Below, piece after piece: positions 1 through 11,523 of a stretch of 64,000 bases of DNA. Each line of letters starts with the position of its first letter. The first letter of the stretch is position 1. The notes below the pieces were generated by a model. The model ran no database searches and had not been told where the DNA came from. It saw nothing but the letters and a program-made list of their open reading frames with translations. The translations under genes were made by a program, and so were the position numbers. The stretch comes from Zhengella mangrovi (GTDB lineage Bacteria > Pseudomonadota > Alphaproteobacteria > Rhizobiales > Rhizobiaceae), in assembly GCF_002727065.1 (NCBI RefSeq), contig NZ_PDVP01000021.1, forward strand, positions 1 through 64,000, read 5' to 3'.

Positions 1-303
1 CACCGCCCACACACGAGCCTCAATGGGCTCACACCGAACGAATTCGCAACCCGGTCCGCAAGGGACCACAACGTGAACAGGGCTAGCCTATGAATGAGTA
101 CATTCAGGGGAGCAGGTCAGCGGCGAAGGGCAGATTCGATGGGTTGCACCGCGGCTAACTAAGTGTCGGTCGAACGTCAGCTTAGGGCCGAAAGCGCAGC
201 AGCACGCAATGTAGGTCAATGTCTGCTTTTCCGCTTGGCCATTCAAACACCTGCCCGTCAGGCCCCAGCCAGCATTCCCGCCCTTCCATCTGTTCGTCAC
301 CCC
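1..303. other. Left-edge region without a supported gene
   Basis: Only short overlapping frames occur here. The most protein-like is a 35-codon minus-strand frame (289 to 182) just beyond the end of the DUF922 gene. It has no recognisable domain and no clear ribosome binding site, so I do not call it. No tRNA, terminator with a T-tract or repeat was recognised. Confidence 0.5.
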
Positions 304-969
304 TCACTCCACCAGCCCCCGCACCAGTCCTTCCACATTGCCGCCGCGGCCCATCTCGTCCTTGTCGAAGGCGCGGGAGCGGGCCTGGTGGCGGGCATAG
401 GCCGCCTTCACCTTCTGCAGGATCAGCGGGCGGATTTTCGTGCAGCGCGGGTCGTTTTCCGTGCGCGTGCCCACCGTCCCGGCGATGATGGCGCGGACCA
501 GGTCGTGGATCATGGCCGAATGGATCGCCTCGTGCGCCGTTATGCCGTCGATGAAGGTTTTCCAGCGGCGGGCGGTGGCGCCCGTTGGCGGGGCGGACGG
601 TTTCGGCAGCGTGGTGGTGATGGTCAGGAAGGGCAGGGCGCTGCGCAATTGACAGGCGGTGCCGTCCGGCCGGTAGTCGCGGCGCCATTTCAGCTCGAAG
701 CTGGTGTGGGCAATGGCGCTGGCGCCGGGGCCCAGGCGCGGGCCGTTCTCGCCGATGGAGCGGTAGAGCGCCAGGCCGGTTTCACCCGACACGGAGTAGG
801 TGGCGACGCGCTCGGTGGCCTTCCAGTCGGCGGCACGGGCGGGCAGGGCGATCAGGGCGAGGGCGGCGATGCTGTTTGCCAGCAGAGGACGCAGGCCGGT
901 TCGCCTTCTCCGGCGCTCGATCCGCGCCGCATGGCCTGCCCGTGCCGGATCGCGCGGCGCCGGTCTCAT
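304..969 (-). CDS. DUF922-type secreted Zn-dependent protease
   Basis: Predicted 221-aa exported protein. After a basic N-terminal stretch there is a hydrophobic segment (about residues 29-45) ending in ARA-AD, a plausible signal peptidase I site. The centre carries HEAIH at residues 146-150, the HExxH zinc motif typical of the DUF922 putative metalloprotease family; the C-terminus is basic. Family membership is by motif and overall arrangement; substrate is unknown. Its start codon overlaps the stop of the upstream gene by 4 bp (ATGA), so the two are probably translationally coupled and lie in one transcript downstream of uvrB. The unusually long charged region before the hydrophobic stretch leaves some doubt about the exact start. 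Confidence 0.8.
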   Translation of the reverse strand: MRPAPRDPARAGHAARIERRRRRTGLRPLLANSIAALALIALPARAADWKATERVATYSVSGETGLALYRSIGENGPRLGPGASAIAHTSFELKWRRDYRPDGTACQLRSALPFLTITTTLPKPSAPPTGATARRWKTFIDGITAHEAIHSAMIHDLVRAIIAGTVGTRTENDPRCTKIRPLILQKVKAAYARHQARSRAFDKDEMGRGGNVEGLVRGLVE

Positions 970-1286
970 CCCGGCACCGCCGGGACGGTCCGCTTCACGT
1001 CCGGTTCGTCGTGAATGAAGGTGACGGCGAGGGAACAGGGCGCCTCGTCTGTCGCGTCCCCGTTGCCCGCAGCGGCGTCGAGGCCGGCCGAGTCCAGCCG
1101 GATGCCGGCGCCATTCATGCGGGCGGCGAATGCCGGCAGGCGGTTCTCCGGCAATTCGAAGCGGAACACGGCAGAGATGTTGCCGTAGAGTTCATGGCCG
1201 GTGATCCAGCCGCCCAGTTCCATCACCGCGTCGTTGACCAGCGGCATGACGGCGAGCCGGTTCACGCGGGTGACGGCGGACATCAT
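966..1286 (-). CDS. Hypothetical protein downstream of uvrB
   Basis: A 106-aa protein with no domain I recognise. I placed the start at the first of two consecutive ATG codons (1286 and 1283), because the longer frame would run into the 3' end of uvrB. No strong Shine-Dalgarno sequence precedes it, consistent with coupling to uvrB, whose stop is 22 bp upstream. Its own stop overlaps the start of the DUF922 protease gene by 4 bp. The sequence is soluble-looking, without a signal peptide or membrane segment. Co-transcription with uvrB is inferred from spacing only. Confidence 0.6.
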   Translation of the reverse strand: MMSAVTRVNRLAVMPLVNDAVMELGGWITGHELYGNISAVFRFELPENRLPAFAARMNGAGIRLDSAGLDAAAGNGDATDEAPCSLAVTFIHDEPDVKRTVPAVPG

Positions 1287-1308
1287 GACGACGCGGCGCA
1301 CCGGCGCG

Positions 1309-4215
<2,907 letters not shown>

Positions 4216-4276
4216 GGCCGCAATATGGGCAGAGTCCGGCCGAAAGGGAAGGGGCGGGCGGCCCCGTGGACAAGGG

Positions 4277-4300
4277 CTCCTGACAGCGCTGTGTCAGGAG
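4277..4300 (-). terminator. Hairpin between the TadG-like gene and uvrB
   Basis: Perfect 9-bp inverted repeat CTCCTGACA / TGTCAGGAG with a 6-nt loop, 23 nt beyond the stop of the TadG-like gene and about 60 nt upstream of uvrB. No T-tract follows, so it is a weak intrinsic-terminator candidate; it might instead be an operator or mRNA-stabilising stem. Confidence 0.4.
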
Positions 4301-4322
4301 CAGGCGCCTCCGCCGGGACCGT

Positions 4323-5177
4323 TCACCGCACCAGGTGCGCCGGCATCTCGTCGGTCACATCGCAGCCGCCTGTGACCGTGAAATGGAAATCCTGAACCGA
4401 CCAGCCGCCGCCGTCTTCCCAGTCGAAGCGCCGGGTAACGCCGCAGCCGATCCGGTCGGCGAGGTTGACGACCGTTCCGCGCGGCAGTTGCCGTCCGTCG
4501 ATGAACAGATAGTGGGCGGTGTCGGGGTCGTCGGTGCGCATGGTCCCGAACTCGCGGCTGAACATCTTGAAGTAGATGTTCTTGGCGTTCTTGACGGTGA
4601 CCGGCCTGGTGAAACTCAAGTTGCTCGTGATGGTTCCGGTCCAGTCCCCGGTGCGTCCGCTGTACTTGTATTCGATGTAGCCCAGTTCCGTATCCGTGTC
4701 GGCCTGATCGATCACGTGGAGCGTGACCCACTTGCTCCAAGCGCCGGTCGCACCCGTGGGGCGAATCTGGAGGCTCGCCAGACTGGTCTTGCGCGCAGCC
4801 TCGGAGGTGACCTTCACCCGGGTCGTGTCATAGCGGAGGATCGGGGCGAAGACATTCGGGTTGTCGAAGCTCGCGTCGGCGAGAACATGGATCGAGGTCT
4901 CGGTCTTGCTGAAATCCTTCAGCACCGGCGTGCCCATGCCCTTGTTGGCTTCATAGACTTCACGCAGCATCCGGGCGGCTTCCCCGTTGTTCTTGGCGCC
5001 GGTCACAGCCAGAACCGCCGCGTCGAGGGCATTCTGGTTGGCGTCTTTCCGGGATGTTGCACGGGTCACGTCGATCCCCACGCCGATTGCAATCGCAAGC
5101 GGCATGAGGGCCAGCGCGAAAAGGATCGCGTAGTTGCCGCTCCTCGCCTTCAGAAAATCCAGAACAATACTTTTCAT
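4323..5177 (-). CDS. TadE/TadG-family pilus-like protein
   Basis: A 284-aa protein with the typical TadG-like layout: a short basic N-terminus, one transmembrane helix (about residues 14-35, ending GVGIDVTRA), then a mostly extracytoplasmic region. Proteins with this putative Flp-pilus-assembly TadE/G-like N-terminus are membrane-anchored pseudopilin-like components. No other tad genes are near, so it may be a stand-alone member rather than part of a pilus operon. A GGAG ribosome binding site about 9 nt upstream supports the chosen ATG. The upstream 170 bp are AT-rich and probably hold its promoter. The VWA domain of longer TadG proteins is not evident. Confidence 0.7.
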   Translation of the reverse strand: MKSIVLDFLKARSGNYAILFALALMPLAIAIGVGIDVTRATSRKDANQNALDAAVLAVTGAKNNGEAARMLREVYEANKGMGTPVLKDFSKTETSIHVLADASFDNPNVFAPILRYDTTRVKVTSEAARKTSLASLQIRPTGATGAWSKWVTLHVIDQADTDTELGYIEYKYSGRTGDWTGTITSNLSFTRPVTVKNAKNIYFKMFSREFGTMRTDDPDTAHYLFIDGRQLPRGTVVNLADRIGCGVTRRFDWEDGGGWSVQDFHFTVTGGCDVTDEMPAHLVR

Positions 5178-5345
5178 CGAAACGACTCCAATCCATGTCG
5201 TTTCGCTTCTAGTCTTGATTCTTCAAAATCACGCAAATGCAACTGTTCAATATTACATTAGAGAATCACGAAGTACAAATATTACAAGGATAATCACCCC
5301 GGATGCTTCACTTCACCCGTCTCGGCCGGGTGGCCGTACGGCCTT

Positions 5346-6146
5346 TCAGACTTTGCCGCCATGCGATACCGTGCGGCCGGTCAAGGCGGCGGACAATTGC
5401 GACGGCGAGACGGCGGACGGCTGCTGGAACGGGTTTCCATGGACCAGCACGATGGCGGCCGTCGGTGCGGCGGCCAGACCAAACAGCGTCATCGCGGTGA
5501 GGGCGGCTGTCGGGTCGGTGGCGTGGATGGCGGCGATGGCCAGCAGGGTCAGGAAGCCGAGAAAGGCCATGCCGAACCATTTCAGCGGGTTCACGTGCGT
5601 CCGGCTCAAGCCGATCCGGATATCCCTGTTCTCGCGGGTCTCGGTGACGGCACCGATCAGGGCCTGGCGAACCGGCGGGTCGACCGGACCATCGGCGGGG
5701 GCGAAGGCGGCCCGGCGCAACAGGTCATCCGCCGCCTCGACCGCCGCCGGCGATATCTCGCAGCGCGCCAGTGCCGGCCACTCCGCCGTCGCCGCCGCCA
5801 CGTAGGCGCGGATGGCATCCTGCAGCGCATGCCGGCTGGCGGATGGCATCGTTTCGGCGAGGATGTCCATCCGGCGGATGGCGTCTGCCTCGCGCAGAAC
5901 CGCGCCGCGCGCGCGGTCGTGGGCTGTCCAGGTATCGTTTGCCAGGAAGGCCAGCGTCAGGCCGAAAAGCACGCCCAGCACGTTCATGAAGGGACCGGAC
6001 ACGCGCCCCAGTTCCGCTTCCCAGACGCTCCAGTGCGGCGTCATCATCAGACCCTCGATCAGGCCGATGGCCGCGATGGTGCCGATCACCGCGATGCCAC
6101 CGAACGCGTAGTGGTCATAGGTCTTCCAGGTCTTGCGCGTGAACAT
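5346..6146 (-). CDS. DUF4239-type membrane protein
   Basis: Predicted 266-aa integral membrane protein. Two transmembrane helices lie in the N-terminal third ([19 protein letters not shown] and [17 protein letters not shown]), followed by a cytoplasmic helical region, then two C-terminal helices. This 2+2 topology and the AFLANDTW motif after the second helix match the bestrophin-like DUF4239 family, whose function is not established. The start at MFTRKTW was preferred over an upstream ATG because the longer version would overlap the divergent msrA promoter. Transcribed away from msrA. Confidence 0.7.
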   Translation of the reverse strand: MFTRKTWKTYDHYAFGGIAVIGTIAAIGLIEGLMMTPHWSVWEAELGRVSGPFMNVLGVLFGLTLAFLANDTWTAHDRARGAVLREADAIRRMDILAETMPSASRHALQDAIRAYVAAATAEWPALARCEISPAAVEAADDLLRRAAFAPADGPVDPPVRQALIGAVTETRENRDIRIGLSRTHVNPLKWFGMAFLGFLTLLAIAAIHATDPTAALTAMTLFGLAAAPTAAIVLVHGNPFQQPSAVSPSQLSAALTGRTVSHGGKV

Positions 6147-6265
6147 TGCCCGCCTTCCGTTTGCCGCATGTGGCCCACAACCAGCGACAGAATCAAGCGG
6201 TCCCCTTGCCGCAGGCGGGGCGGAGGGCCACATTGCCAGCATGTGTTCTACAGGAGGACAGAGCC

Positions 6266-6778
6266 ATGAGTGCAACGACGGACAAGGCCATCCTGGCGGG
6301 CGGGTGTTTCTGGGGCATGCAGGATCTCATCCGCAAGCTGCCGGGCGTGATCTCGACCCGCGTCGGCTACACCGGCGGCGACGTGCCCAACGCGACCTAC
6401 CGCAACCACGGCGACCATGCCGAGGGCATCGAGATCGTCTTCGACCCGGCTCGCATCAGCTACCGCGACCTGCTGGAGTTCTTCTTCCAGATCCATGATC
6501 CCACCACGCTCAACCGGCAGGGCAACGACCTGGGCCGGTCCTACCGGTCGGCGATCTATTTCCTGTCGCCCGAGCAGGAGGCCCTGGCGCGCGACACGAT
6601 CGCCGATGTCGAGGCCTCCGGACTCTGGCCCGGCAAGGTGGTGACCGAGGTGGAACCGGCCGGCGACTTCTGGGAAGCCGAGCCGGAGCACCAGGATTAC
6701 CTGGAGCGCTATCCGAACGGCTACACCTGCCATTTCCCGCGTGCCGGCTGGGTGTTGCCCAGGCGGGCCGCGAGCTGA
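6266..6778 (+). CDS. msrA: Peptide-methionine (S)-S-oxide reductase
   Basis: MsrA repairs S-methionine sulfoxide in oxidised proteins with thioredoxin as reductant. The 170-aa product begins [17 protein letters not shown]; the GCFWG motif at residues 13-17 contains the catalytic Cys14. YTGG and the conserved NHGDHAE / FQIHDPT blocks follow, as expected for the family. A CAGGAGG ribosome binding site at 6251-6257 fixes the start; an upstream in-frame ATG at 6146 would add a poorly conserved leader. It is shorter than E. coli MsrA (212 aa) but close to short bacterial forms. It is monocistronic and divergent from the DUF4239 gene. Confidence 0.96.
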   Translation: MSATTDKAILAGGCFWGMQDLIRKLPGVISTRVGYTGGDVPNATYRNHGDHAEGIEIVFDPARISYRDLLEFFFQIHDPTTLNRQGNDLGRSYRSAIYFLSPEQEALARDTIADVEASGLWPGKVVTEVEPAGDFWEAEPEHQDYLERYPNGYTCHFPRAGWVLPRRAAS

Positions 6779-6802
6779 TTCACGCCTCCGGCCAAAACGA
6801 AA

Positions 6803-6823
6803 CCCCGGCGGAAACCGCCGGGG
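6803..6823 (-). terminator. Intrinsic terminator between msrA and the EF-hand gene
   Basis: Perfect 9-bp stem CCCCGGCGG / CCGCCGGGG with an AAA loop. On the minus strand it is followed by a T-rich stretch (TTTCGTTTTG), so it best terminates the EF-hand gene; it may also stop msrA transcription from the other side. Confidence 0.8.
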
Positions 6824-6895
6824 CTCGCATGCGGTCACCGGGCCGCGGATCTTGGGGGGACCGGGCGCCGGTGCCCGTTTCCGTCACCGGCGGGA

Positions 6896-7123
6896 TCAGC
6901 CGGCGGTCGCCGCGTCGAACTCTTCCTGCGACAGGGCGCCGGAGCCATCGGTATCGGCCGCGTTGAAATCCTCCTGGCTCCAGTCGTAGCCGGCAGCGGC
7001 GGCCTCTTCCATCGTCACCATGCCGTCGCCATTGGCGTCGGTGGCCGCGAAATCGGCGTCCTGCGCCAGCGCCGGCGAGAAGGTGAGGGCGGTCAGGCCG
7101 AGGGCCAGAATGAGCTTCTTCAT
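6896..7123 (-). CDS. Small exported EF-hand protein
   Basis: A 75-aa protein with a signal peptide (residues 1-20, cleavage after ALA) and two EF-hand calcium-binding loops: DANGDGMVTMEE (29-40) and DTDGSGALSQEE (57-68). Both loops carry acidic residues at positions 1, 3 and 12 and Gly at 6, so they should bind Ca2+. The mature protein is only about 55 residues, essentially one EF-hand pair, and probably works in the periplasm. Related small EF-hand proteins are common in alphaproteobacteria, but their partners are mostly unknown. The start is supported by AAGGAGAAT just upstream on the coding strand. Confidence 0.85.
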   Translation of the reverse strand: MKKLILALGLTALTFSPALAQDADFAATDANGDGMVTMEEAAAAGYDWSQEDFNAADTDGSGALSQEEFDAATAG

Positions 7124-7704
7124 GGGAATTCTCCTTGTCCTCCCGTCTTCGGGAAAATCCGTTCCGCAAGGCCGGGAGCGCCGTTGCGTACGGGGTGGAA
7201 TTCGCCATCTGATTGCGGCGAATTCGCGGCCGGAATGTCACTTCAAACACCACGTGAGAAACATTTTTTGTTGTAATATTTCAGTTATTTAAGCCAGTTG
7301 ATGGAACGAAAATCGAGGCCGTGAAACCGGCCCGTCTGCCATGCCGCCAGATCATCGTCAGCACTCGTCGGACCGACCCGCCGGAAACGCCCAGCATCGG
7401 CCAGATCTGCTGGCATTCGGGCCGATGCGATGACCTGGCCGGAGGCCGGGCCCGGGACCGGCCGGGAGCCGATGATCTGTCGCTGGACTTGGACGCCGGC
7501 GCTCCGGCGGTGCTCAATTCTGCCAGTTACAGTGGTGCGCGCGATGATCCGCCCGCGAGAGGCCTTGCACCAAAGTACACCGGTCGGATTGACCGTGATC
7601 AAACCGTGCAAAGGGGCGCGGGCGCAGCATGCCGCTGGCCTTGAGACAGGGCCGCCCCGGTAAATGCGGGGCCTGATCACGATCCCGAAAGGGAGGGGAC
7701 CGAA
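7124..7704. other. Intergenic region with no supported gene
   Basis: This holds the promoter region of the EF-hand gene (minus) and that of the cytochrome gene (plus). An AT-rich patch lies at about 7260-7293; the rest is GC-rich with several imperfect dyads around 7430-7480. Frames on both strands (for example 7321-7644 plus) encode Arg/Pro-rich sequences without recognisable features, so I call no gene. Confidence 0.5.
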
Positions 7705-8097
7705 ATGAGCATGAAACGTCCAATCGTGGCCGTGCTGGCCGCCATAGCCGGCCTTGCGGCCGCCCAGCCGGCTTCGGCCGAAGATGCCGCGACGGCGGCC
7801 GGCAAGCTGTTCTTCGGGCAGCGCTGCCAGATCTGCCACAATCCGAATGCCTCCGGCGGAAAGACCTACGGACCGCCGCTCGCCGGCGTCGTCGGGCGCA
7901 AGGCTGGCAGCGTGGAAGGTTTTGCCTATTCCGACGCGCTGAAGAATTCCGGTATCGTGTGGACCGAGGCCTCGCTGAAGGCGTGGATGGCCGACAATGA
8001 CGGCATGCTGCCGGGAACGCGCATGCGCCATGTCGGCGTGGAAGACCCGGCCGAACAGGAGATGATCGTCGCCTACCTGAAATCGCTGGCCCAGTAG
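7705..8097 (+). CDS. Periplasmic c-type cytochrome (cytochrome c2-like)
   Basis: A 130-aa protein with a signal peptide (residues 1-25, cleavage ASA-ED) and one haem-attachment motif CQICH at 41-45. The sequence after it (YGPPLAGVVGRKAG...F.YS.ALK) is typical of class I, cytochrome c2/c550-like monohaem carriers, and a Met in the LPGTRM region could be the sixth iron ligand. It should shuttle electrons in the periplasm between respiratory complexes. A purine-rich GGGAGGGG sits just before the ATG. No oxidase or dehydrogenase gene adjoins it, so its partner is unknown. Confidence 0.92.
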   Translation: MSMKRPIVAVLAAIAGLAAAQPASAEDAATAAGKLFFGQRCQICHNPNASGGKTYGPPLAGVVGRKAGSVEGFAYSDALKNSGIVWTEASLKAWMADNDGMLPGTRMRHVGVEDPAEQEMIVAYLKSLAQ

Positions 8098-8271
8098 GCC
8101 GGCACCCGGTTGCGAGGGGGGGGGCTCCGGCGCGCGGACCGATACATGGGGAACCGGTCCAGCCCGCAGCCGGAGCGGGAGCGGCGTGCCGTGCGGCGCG
8201 CCGCTTTTCCTTTTGGCGCCATCGTCTTGGTTGACGGACCCCGCGGACTTGCCTACCCCAGAACCGGAGGC

Positions 8272-8370
8272 AGAGCATTTCCGCAATTCCCTGAATCGCC
8301 ACAATGCTCCATGTCGTTGTTTCGATGCAGTTCCGGACGCGAAACCGGTTGTCGCTTTCGCCGGAATTGC
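8272..8370 (+). repeat. Full-length RIME-like palindromic element
   Basis: A 99-bp mosaic of two palindromes. The left has arms GAGCATT (8273-8279) / AATGCTC (8303-8309). The right runs from about 8327 to 8370, with GCGAAACCGG and TTTCGCCGGAATTGC, and can fold into a hairpin. The same 99-bp arrangement occurs at 30802-30900, and the right half recurs in the arrays at 11524-11793 and 42383-42592. It resembles the intergenic mosaic elements of rhizobia. It ends 24 bp before the thioesterase start. Confidence 0.8.
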
Positions 8371-8393
8371 CCAGGACCACGGGAGAGGGACCG

Positions 8394-8774
8394 ATGACCG
8401 CGCCGAAGGGTGAACTGACACTGCGCACGCTTGCCATGCCGGCCGACGCGAATGCCGCCGGCGACATTTTCGGCGGCTGGGTCATGGCGCAGATGGACCT
8501 TGCCTGCGGCATCCGGGCGGCGGAGCGCGCACGCGGGCGCGTCGTCACGGCGGCGGTGAAGGAAATGTCGTTTGCCAGCCCGATGAAGGTCGGCGACACG
8601 CTGGCCATCTACATCGACATCACGCATGTCGGGCGCACGTCCATGGTGCTGGCGGTGGAAGCCTGGGCGCAACGCTACCTGACCGACATCATGGAGCGGG
8701 TGACCCACGCCGACTTCATCATGGTGGCGCTGGACGACAGCGGCCGGCCGAAGCCGGTGCCGGCGGAAGGCTGA
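8394..8774 (+). CDS. Acyl-CoA thioesterase (YciA-like hotdog fold)
   Basis: This 126-aa protein has the single-hotdog signature of YciA/ACOT-type thioesterases: MPADANAAGDIFGGWVMAQMD at the N-terminus, containing the catalytic Asp, then RVVTAAV and SFASPMKVGD. It hydrolyses acyl-CoA to free acid and CoA in the cytoplasm; chain-length preference cannot be read from the sequence. A GGGAGAGGGA ribosome binding site ending at 8390 fixes the start; the reading frame is open further upstream through the repeat element but lacks a comparable site. Monocistronic. Confidence 0.9.
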   Translation: MTAPKGELTLRTLAMPADANAAGDIFGGWVMAQMDLACGIRAAERARGRVVTAAVKEMSFASPMKVGDTLAIYIDITHVGRTSMVLAVEAWAQRYLTDIMERVTHADFIMVALDDSGRPKPVPAEG

Positions 8775-8808
8775 GCGCGGCCAACAGCCGGCCGGGACGG
8801 ACGTCTGG

Positions 8809-9558
8809 CTACTTGCAGACGCGGTAGCCAGAGGACCGCTTCATCATGTCGAAGTGGAAGTGATTGCGGTGGTCGCGGTTGTAGCCCGGCCCAAGGACCG
8901 TCGAGAAATAGGGGCAGGCGTCCTCGCGCACCGTCGACAGCAGGCTCTTTTCGCGGAAGGAAAAGAAGCCCGGCTTGTGCACGTCGATGCTGCGGCCGCT
9001 GTTGAGGGTGATGTCCATGATGTCGATGGCATCGCCTGTGGCATGTGCCGACAGCTTGCCTTCGCCGCGAATGCTGCGGCAGGAATAGGACGAGCCCTGG
9101 CGGATCGTGTCGACACCGCTGAGGTAGCGCAGGCGCGCGGCGGGGACGAGCTCGTCGTCGGTCCACTTGGCCAGCGCCTCGGCCATGGCGCAGGTGAAGG
9201 TGCCTTCCGGGCTCAGCTTCACGCCGCGCGGCAGGCCAGAGACCTTCACCGGCCAGGCGATGCCGCAGCCGCCGCCGTCATCGATGCGGGGGATGTCCTC
9301 GAAGGTCACGTCGAGCCGTTTCAGCCGCCTGCGGCAGGCGACTTCCTCCGCCGGCATGGTCGTGGGTTCGGAGAAGGTCCGGCGGGTGAACATGCCGCCG
9401 AAGAGCGAGGCGGTGCGCGTCTGCGTATCGACGCCGGCCGTCGGGCGCAGGCCGTCATAGTCGCCGAAACAGGCCGTCAGCGCGACGGCCGTGGCGGCCA
9501 GCGCGAGGCCGCGCATCATCAGGCGGCGGACGGGCCGCCGTGTGCCGATGCCTTGCAT
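8809..9558 (-). CDS. Extensin-family lipoprotein (M15-like peptidase fold)
   Basis: A 249-aa protein with the bacterial extensin-like C-terminal domain. An N-terminal hydrophobic stretch ends ALTAC, a plausible lipobox with Cys30. The domain contains SAHATGDAIDI and a C-terminal NHFHFD. This His-x3-Gly-x-Ala-x-Asp plus His-x-His arrangement is the zinc-binding pattern of LAS/M15-type D-Ala-D-Ala and murein endopeptidases, so a peptidoglycan hydrolase role is likely but inferred. A GGAG site 7 nt upstream supports the start at 9558; the internal MM at residues 14-15 lacks one. Convergent with the thioesterase gene, with a 34-bp gap. Confidence 0.85.
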   Translation of the reverse strand: MQGIGTRRPVRRLMMRGLALAATAVALTACFGDYDGLRPTAGVDTQTRTASLFGGMFTRRTFSEPTTMPAEEVACRRRLKRLDVTFEDIPRIDDGGGCGIAWPVKVSGLPRGVKLSPEGTFTCAMAEALAKWTDDELVPAARLRYLSGVDTIRQGSSYSCRSIRGEGKLSAHATGDAIDIMDITLNSGRSIDVHKPGFFSFREKSLLSTVREDACPYFSTVLGPGYNRDHRNHFHFDMMKRSSGYRVCK

Positions 9559-9670
9559 GAAGTTACTCCGCCGTCTGCTTATCCCCGAAAAGGCTAATGG
9601 GGCGGGGTAAAGGAAGCCTTTCGCGCCGCGTTAACCCCTGCGGTCATTTCGGGGCAGCGACCCGCCGGGG

Positions 9671-10555
9671 TCAGGCCGCGCGGCGCGCCTTGAGGGCCGG
9701 GACCACTTCGACGGCAAGCATGGCGGCAAGCATGAGGGCGCAGCCGAGATAACCCTGCATGCCGAGGCGTTCGCCGAGGAAAAGGGCGCCGAAGAGAGCG
9801 GCGAACACGGCCTCGGAGGAGAGGAAGATGGCGGCCTGCGGCGCCGTCGTGTGGCGCTGGGCCACGGCCTGTATGGTAAACGCGATGCCGCCGGAAAAGA
9901 TGCCGGCGTAGAGGATTTCCGGGGCCGCGACCAGGATGGAGGCCGGGCTCCAGGCCTCGGTGGCCAGCGACAGGGCCAGGGCGAGGACGGCGGTGAGGGC
10001 GAACTGCGTGACCGCCAGCGACACCGGGCGGCCGGAACTGGCGACGAAACGGCCGGTCAGCGTGACCTGCATGGCCCAGAGCAGGGCGCAGAGCACCGTC
10101 AGCCAGTCGCCCGGCGTCAGGCCGTCGAGCCGCCCGCCGGAGAGGTACCAGATGCCGGTCATGGCGAGGGTGGCCGCGGGCCAGATGACCGGGTGCGGCC
10201 ATTGCCGGAACAGGGCGATGGCGAGGAAGGGCGTGAAGACGACGTAGAGGCCGGTCAGGAAGCCGGAATTGGTGACCGAGGTGGTCAGCAGGCCCAGTTG
10301 CTGGGCGCCCATGCCGGCGAAGAAGAAAAGGCCGGTGAGGATGAAGCCGCGCCAGTCGGCGGCGGTCAGTGCGGCCTCCGCACGGCGCGCTTCTCGCAGG
10401 CTGAGCGGCAGCATGACGAGCGTGGCGATGGCGAAGCGCAGGCCGATGAACTGCCATGGCCCGATGCTGGCCATGGCGGTCGACTGGGCGACGAAGCCCA
10501 TGCCCCAGATCGCGCCGGAGGTCAGCAGCAGCAGGTTGGCCTGGATGCGGGTCAT
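9671..10555 (-). CDS. DMT-superfamily (EamA) transporter
   Basis: A 294-aa integral membrane protein with about ten hydrophobic helices in two EamA repeats. The N-terminal block (LLLLTSGAIWGMGFVAQS) and the second-repeat sequence near residues 160-180 (DWLTVLCALLWAMQVTLTGR) are typical of the 10-TMS drug/metabolite transporter family. Such proteins export or import amino acids, metabolites or drugs; the substrate cannot be inferred here. I chose the ATG at 10555 (MTRIQAN); a longer frame adds 21 polar residues before the first helix. No neighbouring regulator or enzyme hints at its cargo. Confidence 0.9.
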   Translation of the reverse strand: MTRIQANLLLLTSGAIWGMGFVAQSTAMASIGPWQFIGLRFAIATLVMLPLSLREARRAEAALTAADWRGFILTGLFFFAGMGAQQLGLLTTSVTNSGFLTGLYVVFTPFLAIALFRQWPHPVIWPAATLAMTGIWYLSGGRLDGLTPGDWLTVLCALLWAMQVTLTGRFVASSGRPVSLAVTQFALTAVLALALSLATEAWSPASILVAAPEILYAGIFSGGIAFTIQAVAQRHTTAPQAAIFLSSEAVFAALFGALFLGERLGMQGYLGCALMLAAMLAVEVVPALKARRAA

Positions 10556-10966
10556 GGGCGGGCGGTCCGGGTTGTCGTCATCGGCGCCGGGTGTCCCGCA
10601 GAGTGCCCGCGCGGTCAATCAAAATCCGTCGATGGATCGCATCAGTTTCCGTGACCGGTTGCTGTATTGAATGTCGTATTTGGTCTGCGTGGTGATGGCC
10701 GTGCCTTCCCTTGCACGCGCCTATCGCACAACTCGAGAATTAACGGAAGCCAATGCAACTGGACCCCCAGCACATTATACAAGGGGAACTTGCCTTGTTG
10801 AAAATTGCGGGTGGAAGGCCGTTACCACCTTCGCCACGCATGGCCGAACGCACTATGATTCACCCGCCCTGTTACATTACAGGAAAAATGACGGCTTGCA
10901 ACATATGGTAGAAGCTTCCCGGCGTGCGGGTGAGTCAAACGTGTCGACTATCCGTGACCGGTCGTG
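10556..10966. other. Intergenic region with no supported gene
   Basis: About 410 bp between the DMT transporter start and the DUF1499 gene end, with lower GC than its surroundings, especially 10660-10900. A 108-codon plus-strand frame (10671-10997) has no recognisable domain and lacks a convincing ribosome binding site, so it is not called. The region probably carries the transporter promoter. Confidence 0.5.
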
Positions 10967-11464
10967 TCAGCCCGACGGCAGGATGGCCTTGAGATAGGCC
11001 CGGTTGGCGCCGAAATCCGACTTTCCGAGCTGCGCTCGGGCATAGGCGCGGATGCCGGTGCTGCCGTTGGACAGTTCCAGCGCTTCCACCTCCACCGTGT
11101 CCGGAAAGCGCATCAGCGGCGAGCGGACCACGAAGCGCGCATAGGCCGGATCCGTCCGGTCATCGACGCGCAGCGCCGGCCGCGGTCCTTCCGTCACGCG
11201 GCGAATGACAGCCGCGACGATGGCCGCGGGCGGGTCCTCGCTTTCGCCCAGCACGATATCCGGCTCGCTGCCGCACAGGCCCGGCGTGCAGGCGAGCGCA
11301 TCGTTCGGCGTGCGGCTGCGCGGGGCGTGGTCGAAGTCGTAGCGGCCGAGATCCGCCGGCCCGGCGATGCGCTCCCAGAAGCCGTCGCGGTCGAAAGCGA
11401 AGATGAGGCCGACGACGACGGCAATCGCAATCAGGACATAGAGAATGGTCATGGCGGTTTTCAT
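10967..11464 (-). CDS. DUF1499 membrane-anchored protein
   Basis: About 165 aa: one N-terminal transmembrane helix (MTILYVLIAIAVVVGLIFAF) followed by a soluble domain with the CxxxxCG...D(I)VL and TDPAYARF(V/E) features of DUF1499, a family of unknown function. Two starts are possible: ATG at 11464 or ATG at 11452. The second has an AAGGA 11-12 nt upstream (inside the first codons of the longer version) and may be the real one. The frame is also open upstream through the repeat array, without a ribosome binding site. The five-copy hairpin array lies immediately upstream and could affect expression. Confidence 0.75.
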   Translation of the reverse strand: MKTAMTILYVLIAIAVVVGLIFAFDRDGFWERIAGPADLGRYDFDHAPRSRTPNDALACTPGLCGSEPDIVLGESEDPPAAIVAAVIRRVTEGPRPALRVDDRTDPAYARFVVRSPLMRFPDTVEVEALELSNGSTGIRAYARAQLGKSDFGANRAYLKAILPSG

Positions 11465-11523
11465 CCTTGTCCGGGCCGGTCCCACACGGTCTTCATTCCC
11501 ATGCTCCTCCGCATCGGTCGCCG

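Noticed and set aside
182-289. 35-codon minus-strand frame after the DUF922 gene
   Set aside because: Composition is protein-like but there is no family match, no ribosome binding site and no conservation evidence.
4216-4322. LexA box upstream of uvrB
   Set aside because: Alphaproteobacterial boxes have GTTC or GAAC direct repeats with 7-bp spacing; I found no such pair in this interval.
8116-8124. Run of nine G as a phase-variation tract
   Set aside because: It lies after the cytochrome stop codon, outside any coding sequence or promoter spacer, so slippage would have no clear effect.
10671-10997. 108-codon plus-strand frame
   Set aside because: No recognisable domain, weak start context, and it overlaps the end of the DUF1499 gene; more likely a chance frame in intergenic DNA.
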